A stretch of 64,000 bases of DNA, taken from contig NZ_BMLH01000001.1 of assembly GCF_014645135.1 (NCBI RefSeq), forward strand, positions 744,001 to 808,000, given 5' to 3'. The position numbers and the translations under genes were made by a program. The notes below the pieces were generated by a model. That model made no database searches. It was given only the letters and a program-made list of their open reading frames with translations, and was not told where the DNA came from. The number at the start of each line of letters is the position of its first letter. The first letter of the stretch is position 1. The DNA is from Rheinheimera tangshanensis (GTDB taxonomy: Bacteria; Pseudomonadota; Gammaproteobacteria; Enterobacterales; Alteromonadaceae). Shown in pieces: positions 36,718 through 44,673 of the stretch.

Positions 36718-38346
36718 ATGAATAAGTTAGTCACTGCTTTGGCTTTGGGTCTGGTGTTTACTGCCAGTGCCGCAGAACCGGCATTAGTTCAAACCGACTT
36801 TAACGCCAATTTCGCCCGCTATTTTGAAAAAGTAGCGTCGGATGAAATGCAAGGCCGGGCTCCGGCCACAGAAGGTGAAAAACGCACTGTCGCTTACCTT
36901 GAAACTGAATTTAAACGTTTAGGTTTAACGGCTTACAAAGACGGCAGTTACCGTCAGGCTGTGCCTGTGGTACAAATTGACCCTGTGTCCGTCTCCAGCA
37001 TGACCTTGACTGGCGATAAAACCGCAGCTTCGCTGGTATACAAAACCGATATGATGGCCTGGTCCACCCGTATGGTACCGGAAATTAAAGTCGAAAACAG
37101 CGATATGGTGTTTGCCGGCTACGGCATAGTAGCGCCTGAATACAACTGGAATGATTACAAAGACTTAGATGTCAAAGGTAAAACAGTGGTCGTGCTGGTG
37201 AACGATCCGGGTTTTGCGACTCAGGATCCCGCTCTTTTCACTGGTAATGCCATGACTTATTACGGTCGCTGGACTTACAAATATGAAGAAGCGGCCCGGC
37301 AGGGCGCAGCTATGCTGTTGATAGTACATGAAACTGAAGCCGCCAGTTATGGCTGGAATGTGGTCGCTGGCACCAGCCCGATTCGGTTTGAACTGGCTGA
37401 TGCCAATAAAAACATGCACAAAGCTCAGGTGGAAGGCTGGTTATCTTTGGATGCGGCCGAGCGTTTATTTGCCGCCAATGGCAGTAGCTTAAAAGAGATG
37501 AAAGCCAAAGCCTTAAAGCCTGATTTTAGGGCCATACCACTGAATGCCAAAGCCAGCATCCGCATTAAAAACAACTTACGAGAAATCGACTCCAACAACG
37601 TCATAGGTTTTATTCCTGGCAGTAAAAAGCCGGATGAAGCTGTGATTTATATGGCGCATTGGGACCATTTTGGTCTGGATTTCAGTCGCAGCGATGACAA
37701 AATTTTTAACGGTGCTCAGGATAACGCCGGTGGTATTGCAGGTTTATTAGCTCTGGCTGAAAAGTTTAAACAAGGCCCGGCACCAGAGCGTTCTATAGCT
37801 TTTGTTGCTGTCACTGCTGAAGAGCGGGGTTTGTTAGGTTCACGTTGGTATGCCGAACATCCACTGTTTCCGGTCAATAAAACGGTAGCCGGTATCAATA
37901 TGGACATTATGAATGTCTACGGCCCAATGCGTGATGTGATGGTATTTGGTTATGGCAGCTCAGAGCTGGAGCCTATTCTGGGCAAATACGCCAAAGCGCA
38001 AAACCGCTACATAGCGCCTGAACCTACACCACAGGATGGGTTTTATTACCGCTCAGACCACTTTAATCTGGCGAAAAAAGGCGTGCCTATGTTGTATGCC
38101 CGTGGTGGTATAGACAGTGTAGAGCACGGCAAAGACTGGGGCCTACAGCAACGCAAAAACTACGTCACGGACTACTACCACAAGGTGAACGACGAGTTTG
38201 ATCCGAAGTGGGATTTACGGGGTTCACAGCAGGATTTATTCCTGTTTTATCAGGTAGGTTTAGAGGTGGCGAATAGCCAAAGTTGGCCTAACTGGTTGCC
38301 CGGTAAAGAATTTAAAGCGATACGGGATCAATCACTGCAGCACTGA
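36718..38346 (+). CDS. M28-family zinc aminopeptidase, secreted paralogue
   Basis: A 542-residue paralogue of the preceding gene, colinear along its whole length and retaining every metal residue (AHWDH, GAQDNAGG, TAEERG, NMDIMN, RSDHFN). It differs in having an ordinary signal peptide (about 1-19) instead of a lipobox, so it should be soluble in the periplasm or secreted. Long identical words (GNAMTYYGRWTYK, YGIVAPEY) point to a tandem duplication followed by different localisation. Confidence 0.92.
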   Translation: MNKLVTALALGLVFTASAAEPALVQTDFNANFARYFEKVASDEMQGRAPATEGEKRTVAYLETEFKRLGLTAYKDGSYRQAVPVVQIDPVSVSSMTLTGDKTAASLVYKTDMMAWSTRMVPEIKVENSDMVFAGYGIVAPEYNWNDYKDLDVKGKTVVVLVNDPGFATQDPALFTGNAMTYYGRWTYKYEEAARQGAAMLLIVHETEAASYGWNVVAGTSPIRFELADANKNMHKAQVEGWLSLDAAERLFAANGSSLKEMKAKALKPDFRAIPLNAKASIRIKNNLREIDSNNVIGFIPGSKKPDEAVIYMAHWDHFGLDFSRSDDKIFNGAQDNAGGIAGLLALAEKFKQGPAPERSIAFVAVTAEERGLLGSRWYAEHPLFPVNKTVAGINMDIMNVYGPMRDVMVFGYGSSELEPILGKYAKAQNRYIAPEPTPQDGFYYRSDHFNLAKKGVPMLYARGGIDSVEHGKDWGLQQRKNYVTDYYHKVNDEFDPKWDLRGSQQDLFLFYQVGLEVANSQSWPNWLPGKEFKAIRDQSLQH

Positions 38347-38364
38347 CTGCTCAGATGAAATCTT

Positions 38365-38394
38365 CAGGCCACAATTCACTGTGGCCTGAGTTTT
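38365..38394. terminator. Bidirectional terminator between M28 and reb genes
   Basis: CAGGCCACA pairs with TGTGGCCTG around a 6-nt loop, followed by AGTTTT on the right. It lies between two convergent stop codons. Confidence 0.7.
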
Positions 38395-38400
38395 ACTGGA

Positions 38401-38673
38401 TCAGCTTTTAGAGGCATCCTGCATTGTGGTGACAGCCAGTGCATCAGCCATAGTATCTACGCTATAAATCTGCTTAACGCCTTGTGTGGTTGCTGCCTGC
38501 GCCAGAATATCCTGTTGCCGCTGATTACTGACCGCGTTCTCAAACAAAATCCCGGTGGAATGCGCCATACTCTGGTACAAAGTTCCCATCGCGATGGCTG
38601 GACTTTCAGGCACAACTTTGACATTGCTTTGAGTCACGGCATCTGTGATTTGTTCATTGACTGAAGTAGCCAT
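38401..38673 (-). CDS. RebB-family R-body protein (full-length type)
   Basis: A 90-residue protein with the RebB (killing trait) pattern: VNEQITDAVTQSNVKVV, AIAMGTLYQSMAHS, ENAVSNQRQQ and the C-terminal AATTQGVKQIYSVDT. RebB-type proteins are the subunits of R-bodies, ribbon-like protein coils that unroll in response to conditions such as pH in Caedibacter. AAGGAG precedes the ATG strongly. It is the last gene of a three-gene leftward unit. Confidence 0.82.
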   Translation of the reverse strand: MATSVNEQITDAVTQSNVKVVPESPAIAMGTLYQSMAHSTGILFENAVSNQRQQDILAQAATTQGVKQIYSVDTMADALAVTTMQDASKS

Positions 38674-38729
38674 TTTTATTCTCCTTTATTGAGTTTATTC
38701 TTACTGCTGTTATTACCATGAGTGTCTAA

Positions 38730-39095
38730 TTAACCCGTTGTTTTACTATCAAAAGCTGTTGCGACAGCGCTGGCCGCAGCCGTCAGCTCCCGCGCAAAAC
38801 CTGTTAAACCTTGTAATGCGTCTGTGACAGCACTTAATGCTGCTTTGCCTTGCTCTGTGGTTGTTTCCTCTGTGGCCAAATGGGCCGCTTTTGCCAAGGC
38901 TACGAATAGAAGTTGTTCGCTACCCTGTAAAAAACAGCGCATATCCTCCAGCATCAAAGCCGCGGTCTGGTTGGCCATAAGTCGGCTTGCTGCTGAGGCA
39001 AGTTGTGGATTGGTCTGAAGCAATTGCTGGCATACAGCCTCAAAGGGTTCGATATTTCCGGCTGGCTCTGAATGAGGATCTGTTGTGGTTGTCAT
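38730..39095 (-). CDS. Helical protein within the reb locus, unknown
   Basis: A 121-residue Ala- and Thr-rich protein, mostly predicted helix by eye, with NPQLASAASRLMANQTAALMLEDM and a long Ala-rich C-terminus (ARELTAAASAVATAF). I see no RebB signature, but its place between two RebB genes, 15 bp after one and 56 bp before the other, implies a role in R-body assembly or structure. Its ribosome site is weak, so translation may be coupled to the gene before it. Confidence 0.6.
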   Translation of the reverse strand: MTTTTDPHSEPAGNIEPFEAVCQQLLQTNPQLASAASRLMANQTAALMLEDMRCFLQGSEQLLFVALAKAAHLATEETTTEQGKAALSAVTDALQGLTGFARELTAAASAVATAFDSKTTG

Positions 39096-39110
39096 CTGAT
39101 GTGGTCCCGT

Positions 39111-39323
39111 TTAGCTTTTCAGCAGTTGAATAGCCTGAGCCACAATAGCCGGATTGAGCTGATTGAGATTCTGCTGGTTACTAACGGCGTTATGCATCGC
39201 AAGCCCTAACGCATGGGCGCTGAGTTGATACAAAGTAGCTATCGCCTGACTCGGTGCATTGCACAGCACTGTCGTATTGGTTTGGGTGACCGCGTCGGTA
39301 ATTTGTGGATTCACAGTACTCAT
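39111..39323 (-). CDS. RebB-family protein, short form
   Basis: A 70-residue RebB homologue with NPQITDAVTQTNTTVL, AIATLYQLSAHALGLAMHNAVSNQQ, but without the C-terminal TTQGVxxIYSVDT block of its neighbour. ATG at 39323 follows GGAG at 6 bp; the frame is open to 39389. First gene of the reb unit, about 100 nt downstream of a good sigma-70 promoter. The short form may cap or regulate polymer growth, but that is only an inference. Confidence 0.78.
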   Translation of the reverse strand: MSTVNPQITDAVTQTNTTVLCNAPSQAIATLYQLSAHALGLAMHNAVSNQQNLNQLNPAIVAQAIQLLKS

Positions 39324-39429
39324 GGTTTCTCCAGTAGGTGGTGCGGACTGATAAAAGCTGCTTTGTGCCGCTTTTGATCTATGGCTCAAGACCTTGTCAC
39401 TAAAAGGCGGTCACAGCCGGGCCGTTAAG

Positions 39430-39458
39430 ACTATAGGTTGTAGTTGATATAGGTGCAA
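39430..39458 (-). promoter_or_regulatory. Sigma-70 promoter of the reb locus
   Basis: On the reverse strand TTGCAC (39458-39453) and TATAGT (39435-39430) are separated by exactly 17 bp. Expected start near 39423 gives a ~100-nt leader before the first reb gene. Confidence 0.6.
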
Positions 39459-39532
39459 ATCTGCCGTTAAAACTAACAGTTTACCTTCAATCGGAATTTA
39501 TCTTTCGAGATGAATATTTCTTTGTTTCTGAG

Positions 39533-39561
39533 TTGACAGTCTATTAATCATACAATAGCAT
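39533..39561 (+). promoter_or_regulatory. Possible promoter of the TonB-dependent receptor gene
   Basis: TTGACA (39533-39538), 17-bp spacer, TAGCAT (39556-39561). The -10 is only 4/6. It lies about 90 bp upstream of the preferred receptor start. Confidence 0.4.
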
Positions 39562-39652
39562 GATTTAAGAAATGATAAAAAAATGCCTCGAAGGTCTGCT
39601 GTGTTTTGACCGGGAAGGTGTACTAAAACCACGACAAGGGGAGAAGAAGCTC

Positions 39653-42481
39653 ATGTTTAAGCGATCCGTCTTAAGCAGTGCAGTGTCTATGGCTATTGTA
39701 TTAGTAAGTCAGCCAGTGCATGCAGCGCAAGAAAATAACAAAGCAGCAGAAGTTGAAATTATTGAAGTCAAAGGTATTCGGGGTAGTCTGAATAAAGCGC
39801 TGGGTGTAAAGCGTCACAATGAACAAATTGTGGATGCGATAGTCGCAGAAGATATTGGTAAGTTCCCCGACAATAACGTCGTAGAGTCTTTGCAACGCGT
39901 GACAGGTGTGCAGGTGACAAACCGTGCTTCAGGCGAAATTTCGGCTGTCTCCATTCGTGGTTTAAGTGATATTACCACCACAGTGAATGGCAGAAATATT
40001 TTCACCGCCTCAGGCACAGCCGTTGCTCTGCAGGATATTCCTGCCAGTTTATTAAAACAGGTGGATGTGTATAAAACCCGTTCCGCCAGTCAAATTGAAA
40101 GTGGTATTGCCGGTTCTATTGACGTCAAAACACATCGGCCTTTTGATTTTGACGGCGCTAAGTTTATTGCCAATGCCCGCGGTATTTATACCGAACAAAA
40201 TGAAGAAATTAATCCAACCTTTAGCGCTTTAGCCAGTAATAACTGGGAGTTGGACTCTGGTCAGTTTGGCGCTTTGGTGAATATCTCCTATTCCAGAATG
40301 CGTTACCGCGATCAAAGCGTGACTGCTGGCGCTATGCTGCCCTTTATGACAGAAAATCCGACAGCGCCTTTTACCCCCTACGAGCGTATTTTTCTGGATA
40401 GGCCAGGGGTTGCTGAAAATCCTATCTGGCAACCGGGTTTATTAGCGGGTTTACCATCAAACCAGGGTGCTACCTTGGATATCAATGGTGTGGCAACCCC
40501 TTATTTACTCAGTCGTGATGCGATATTCCAAAGTGATTTCAGCGGTGAGCGCGAACGTCCTGCCGCCAATATTTCCTTGCAGTTCGCTCCCAATGAAAAG
40601 TCTGAGTATGTATTCGAATCCTTTTATAACGGCTTTCGTAATGAAGGTTTTAACAGCCTGCTGTTCTCCTTTGCTGATGGTTGGGGTGGTTATGCAGGCA
40701 TGACACCAGCGCAGGCTGCCGCTGCGGCTAATGTGCAGTTGCATCCAGGCACTAATATTGTCAAATCCCGTTCAGTTAACGACCCTTGGGTTTTTACCAG
40801 CGGTGACTTGTCCACAGGAAAAACTGACAGTTACTTGCATGCTTTAGGTGGTAAATGGGAGCTGTCTGACTACATGACGTTAAAATCTGAACTGGTGTAT
40901 CAGGACAGTGAATACAACAGTGATTTTTTTGCCATGCGTTTTGTGCGGCCGGGTAACAACTACAAACTAAATGTCGATTTTAATGAAAACGGTGGAATTC
41001 CGGGTTTTAACTTTGAAGACAATCCGGCGACTACAGCAGTGGATGAGTCTAGTATGGCGGATCCTTCGGCTTATCGAATCGACGGCATGTACGACAATGC
41101 CAATAAAGACGAAGGCGATGCGGTGACTTTTACTTCTGACTTGTCCTATCGTCTTGATGGTTTTTTTACCACAGTAGAAACAGGTGTGCGTTATGACAAG
41201 CGTGGCGCGACCACATCATTCAGCCGTCAGGATCGTTGCTGCGGCGGTGAGGTTAATGTAGGCACTATAGACGGGCTGGCATCGATCAATTCAGGATTTA
41301 TGGACGGTGAAGCCAATGTGCCCACCAGCTGGGCTGTGGCTAATGGCTATTACATCCGTAATAACGCTGACGAGTTCCGCGCTCTGTATGGCATGAACAA
41401 ACTGGATTTACAGCGCTCCTTTGATATTGACGCCACCACTTTGTCCTTGTATTTGCAGAGCAAGTTTGAAACCGAAGTGGCAGGTCGTGCATTAAACGGT
41501 GAAATTGGTGCGCGTTACACGGGCATAGACACAGACTCCACTTTCTATCAGGAAAGCGCGCCTGGAGCATTGCAAAATACTACTGCTGGCGAGAGTAAAA
41601 CCCGCAAAATTTTGCCTAGTCTGACGGCTCGTTATCAACTGACGGATGATGTGCAGGCCCGGCTTGCTTACACCGAAACTTTACGTTATCCAGCCTTTGG
41701 TGATTTAAATCCGCTGATCATCTACAACGAGGATGTCACAGGTATAGGCTATGGCACTGCAGGCGGCGGCAATCCGGATTTGAAACCAACAGAGTCGAAA
41801 AACTACGATCTGTCGCTGGAATGGTATTTTGCTGAAGCCAGTTCTTTGTACGGTACTTTATTCAGACGTGATATTGATGGTTTTGTGGTGGGCTTCCGCC
41901 GCTCTGTTACAGCGCCAAAATCAGCGACCGACTCAACCCCTTATAAATTTGTGCTGACGCAGCCATACAATGCTTCGAATGGCGAGTTATCTGGTGCTGA
42001 AATTGGTCTGGTCTGGTTCCCTGACTATTTACCTGATGCTTTAGATGGCTTTGGGGTACAAGCCAGTTATACCCGTTTGTCATCTCAACAAACCACACCA
42101 GATACGAACAGTGAAGGTGAAATTACCGGCTACAGAGACACCGATCTGTTTGGTGTGTCAGACTCGTCTTACAGTGTGGTGCTGGCATACGATAAAAACG
42201 ACTTGGGGATGAGATTATCCTACTCCTGGCGCGAAGGATTCCTGTCCAATTATGAAGCGGCTTTATTTGCCAACCCGCTGGAGATGCGCCGTAAATCCGA
42301 AGCCAGTATGGATTTCCAGTTAAGTTACAAACTGACAGAGCAGTTTGAAATTACTCTGGATGGCACTAACCTGACCAATGAGCTTTATCAGAGTTATTAT
42401 GGTAATGACGCGACTACAGGCAATTTCGGTACTGCGTTATACAGCCGTACTTTCGCCTTAGGGGTGCGCTACAGTATGTAA
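39653..42481 (+). CDS. TonB-dependent receptor (Caulobacter-type)
   Basis: A 942-residue outer-membrane receptor. Signal peptide about 1-24, a TonB-box-like EIIEVKGIRGS, plug domain (ESLQRVTGVQV, ISAVSIRGL, IAGSIDVKTHRPFDF) and a 22-strand-type barrel ending in an aromatic-containing strand (LGVRYSM). The plug is of the TIGR01782/Caulobacter class, often used for complex carbohydrates or other large nutrients rather than siderophores. ATG at 39653 begins at the signal peptide; the frame is open to 39572. A double hairpin ends the gene. Confidence 0.92.
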   Translation: MFKRSVLSSAVSMAIVLVSQPVHAAQENNKAAEVEIIEVKGIRGSLNKALGVKRHNEQIVDAIVAEDIGKFPDNNVVESLQRVTGVQVTNRASGEISAVSIRGLSDITTTVNGRNIFTASGTAVALQDIPASLLKQVDVYKTRSASQIESGIAGSIDVKTHRPFDFDGAKFIANARGIYTEQNEEINPTFSALASNNWELDSGQFGALVNISYSRMRYRDQSVTAGAMLPFMTENPTAPFTPYERIFLDRPGVAENPIWQPGLLAGLPSNQGATLDINGVATPYLLSRDAIFQSDFSGERERPAANISLQFAPNEKSEYVFESFYNGFRNEGFNSLLFSFADGWGGYAGMTPAQAAAAANVQLHPGTNIVKSRSVNDPWVFTSGDLSTGKTDSYLHALGGKWELSDYMTLKSELVYQDSEYNSDFFAMRFVRPGNNYKLNVDFNENGGIPGFNFEDNPATTAVDESSMADPSAYRIDGMYDNANKDEGDAVTFTSDLSYRLDGFFTTVETGVRYDKRGATTSFSRQDRCCGGEVNVGTIDGLASINSGFMDGEANVPTSWAVANGYYIRNNADEFRALYGMNKLDLQRSFDIDATTLSLYLQSKFETEVAGRALNGEIGARYTGIDTDSTFYQESAPGALQNTTAGESKTRKILPSLTARYQLTDDVQARLAYTETLRYPAFGDLNPLIIYNEDVTGIGYGTAGGGNPDLKPTESKNYDLSLEWYFAEASSLYGTLFRRDIDGFVVGFRRSVTAPKSATDSTPYKFVLTQPYNASNGELSGAEIGLVWFPDYLPDALDGFGVQASYTRLSSQQTTPDTNSEGEITGYRDTDLFGVSDSSYSVVLAYDKNDLGMRLSYSWREGFLSNYEAALFANPLEMRRKSEASMDFQLSYKLTEQFEITLDGTNLTNELYQSYYGNDATTGNFGTALYSRTFALGVRYSM

Positions 42482-42504
42482 GTGCAACCCTTGCACTCAC
42501 CATC

Positions 42505-42534
42505 AAAACACCGGACTTGTGCCGGTGTTTTTTT
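42505..42534 (+). terminator. Terminator of the TonB-dependent receptor gene
   Basis: AAAACACCGG pairs with CCGGTGTTTT, followed by a T-run. A second small hairpin, AGTGCAA-CCC-TTGCACT, lies just before it at 42481-42497. Confidence 0.85.
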
Positions 42535-42737
42535 GCGCACGTCACAGCTTGGCGTCAATACCGCCCTTGAAGTAGTGCAACATGACAAAGTGCAGAAACT
42601 TAGATCCGGCAAATTCTGCTCCTCCCCACTGTGTTTATTTTTCAGTAGTCTGGTATTCTGAGCAAAGAATTTGTTATTGCAGCTTTTATCGTTTTCATCA
42701 GCGGTACATTGTGGTTCATTCAGGCATAAGGCAGGAT

Positions 42738-44606
42738 ATGAAACAGCGGACTTTTTTTGATTTATCAGCCAGCACTGATGTGATTGTTTTAACTGCTCAT
42801 CAACTTAAGCGATTAAAGCAAATTGTCTGGATTTGTCTGACTGCAGTGATCTGTGGTGTCTTGCCGTCAGGTCCTAAATCCTCAGCCATTTTATTGGCCA
42901 CAGCCGTTGGCTTAGTGTGCATTCTGATTTTGCTTTACCGGGCTAAAGTCCGTTTTGCTACCGATGCTTTGTTGTGGCTGTTAACTCTGATGATCTGTAG
43001 TCTGATCAGTATTAATTTGGGTATTTTCGACCTGATGTTGCTGGGGTACCCATTGGTATTGGCTTATGCCGCTATGTACAGCGGGAAGCGTTTTTATTGG
43101 TTGCTGTTCGGTTTTATTTTGCTGTTTTGTTCTGCTCTGGCTTTAGCTACTTTGTATGGCTGGATTGAGTTTCGCCAGCCTCTGCCTACAGTTAACTCTT
43201 TTGTTACTTTAAATATTCTTTTGATTGTCAGTGGCTTAAGCATGAGGCTGATTGCCCGGGATACCAAAGATGCCTTGTTGCAATTAAAGCGGGAAAACGA
43301 AAGAGTCGTCAGCTCTCAGTTGGAAATTCAGCGTTTGGCTCAGCACGATCCATTGACTGGCTTAGTGAACCGCGCTCAATGTGAACTTGCCTTTCAACGA
43401 GCCGTGGCGGTCAAACCTGAAGCAGAAGTCGCTTTACTATTTATTGATTTAGACAACTTTAAGCCTATTAACGATGCGCTGGGGCATCAGGCAGGAGACG
43501 AGGTTTTAAAGCAATTAGCGGTCAATTTGCAGCGAGCCTTGTCGGAGCAGGATCTGTTAAGCCGTTTTGGTGGTGATGAATTTGTTGTGCTGTTAACCCA
43601 ATGGCAACAGCGGCAAGAACTTGAACTTTTAGTGCAAAACTTATTGCAACATTGCCAACAGGAAGTTCTGGTGCAGCAACATAAAGTGCAGCTATCGGCT
43701 TCTGTTGGGGTGGCATTGTCGCCACAGGACGGTACTGACTTTCAGCTGCTTTGCAAAAAAGCTGATACCGCTATGTATCAGGCGAAGAAGATGGGGCGTA
43801 ACAGATTTTGCTGGTATCAGAGCGAGATGGAACAGCAGCAACTGGAAAAATTTAATCTGATGATGCGCTTACGTTTGGCCGTCAAACAGCAACTATTCTC
43901 TGTGCTGTATCAACCTGTCTATGACATCAAAACGAATACAGTATTTGGAGCAGAAGCTTTATTGCGCTGGACTGATTCTGAATTAGGTGTGATTGCGCCG
44001 GACGTCTTTATTCCTCTGGCTGAGGAAATAGGCTTGATTCAAGAGTTAGGGCTTTTTGTGTTGCAACAGGCTTGCGGTCAGGCCGTCGCATGGCAAAACT
44101 CAGGGTATGCGCTTCGTATTGCCGTCAATATCTCTGTCATGCAATGCAAGCAGGGTGATTTACCTGCTCTAATCCGGCAAGTTCTGCAGGAGACTGGCTT
44201 GGCCGCACATGCACTGGAGTTGGAGCTAACCGAGTCTGTACTGATTGATGATACCGCTTTGGTAAAACAACAAATACAACAGTTATCGGCTTTGGGTGTG
44301 CATTTTGCCATCGATGATTTTGGTACTGGCTATTCTAATTTAGGCTATTTAAGCCAGTTTCAGCTCAGCAGTTTAAAAATAGATCGATCTTTTGTTAGCC
44401 GCATCTCACATGATGACAAAGATTTGGCTCTGGTCAAAGGTATTATTCAACTGGCAAGCAGCTTAGGTTTGCATACTGTGGCTGAAGGCGTGGAAGATCA
44501 GCAGAGTCTGGAGTTATTACAGCAAGCAGGTTGTCATTATGCACAAGGTTATTTATGGTCTAAAGCTGTGTCGCCAAAGGAATTTGAATCACTACTAACT
44601 CAGTAA
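42738..44606 (+). CDS. Membrane GGDEF-EAL protein (c-di-GMP turnover)
   Basis: A 622-residue protein. About five or six hydrophobic helices (about 25-180) form a MASE-like membrane sensor. The GGDEF domain is intact (GGDEF at 278-282). The EAL domain is intact (EAL at 406-408, with ELTES, IDDFGTGYSNL, LKIDRSFV and TVAEGVED). The RxxD inhibitory site expected five residues before GGDEF reads SEQD, so product inhibition at that site is probably absent. ATG at 42738 is preferred for its AGGA site; the frame extends to 42582. Confidence 0.9.
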   Translation: MKQRTFFDLSASTDVIVLTAHQLKRLKQIVWICLTAVICGVLPSGPKSSAILLATAVGLVCILILLYRAKVRFATDALLWLLTLMICSLISINLGIFDLMLLGYPLVLAYAAMYSGKRFYWLLFGFILLFCSALALATLYGWIEFRQPLPTVNSFVTLNILLIVSGLSMRLIARDTKDALLQLKRENERVVSSQLEIQRLAQHDPLTGLVNRAQCELAFQRAVAVKPEAEVALLFIDLDNFKPINDALGHQAGDEVLKQLAVNLQRALSEQDLLSRFGGDEFVVLLTQWQQRQELELLVQNLLQHCQQEVLVQQHKVQLSASVGVALSPQDGTDFQLLCKKADTAMYQAKKMGRNRFCWYQSEMEQQQLEKFNLMMRLRLAVKQQLFSVLYQPVYDIKTNTVFGAEALLRWTDSELGVIAPDVFIPLAEEIGLIQELGLFVLQQACGQAVAWQNSGYALRIAVNISVMQCKQGDLPALIRQVLQETGLAAHALELELTESVLIDDTALVKQQIQQLSALGVHFAIDDFGTGYSNLGYLSQFQLSSLKIDRSFVSRISHDDKDLALVKGIIQLASSLGLHTVAEGVEDQQSLELLQQAGCHYAQGYLWSKAVSPKEFESLLTQ

Positions 44607-44610
44607 CAAG

Positions 44611-44656
44611 GGGGACAGATGATACTAGCTATGTGTAACTAATATTATCTGGCCCC
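44611..44656. repeat. Degenerate GGGGxCAGAT inverted repeat
   Basis: GGGGACAGAT (44611-44620) and ATCTGGCCCC (44647-44656) bound a 46-bp imperfect palindrome in which 17 of 21 outer positions pair. The ends match the core of the perfect palindrome at 36647-36701, so it looks like an older copy of the same element. Confidence 0.6.
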
Positions 44657-44673
44657 AGCTTCATGTTTGGGTT

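Noticed and set aside
42582-42737. N-terminal extension of the GGDEF-EAL protein
   Set aside because: Cys/His/Tyr-rich sequence unlike a signal or membrane segment; a better ribosome site precedes the ATG at 42738.
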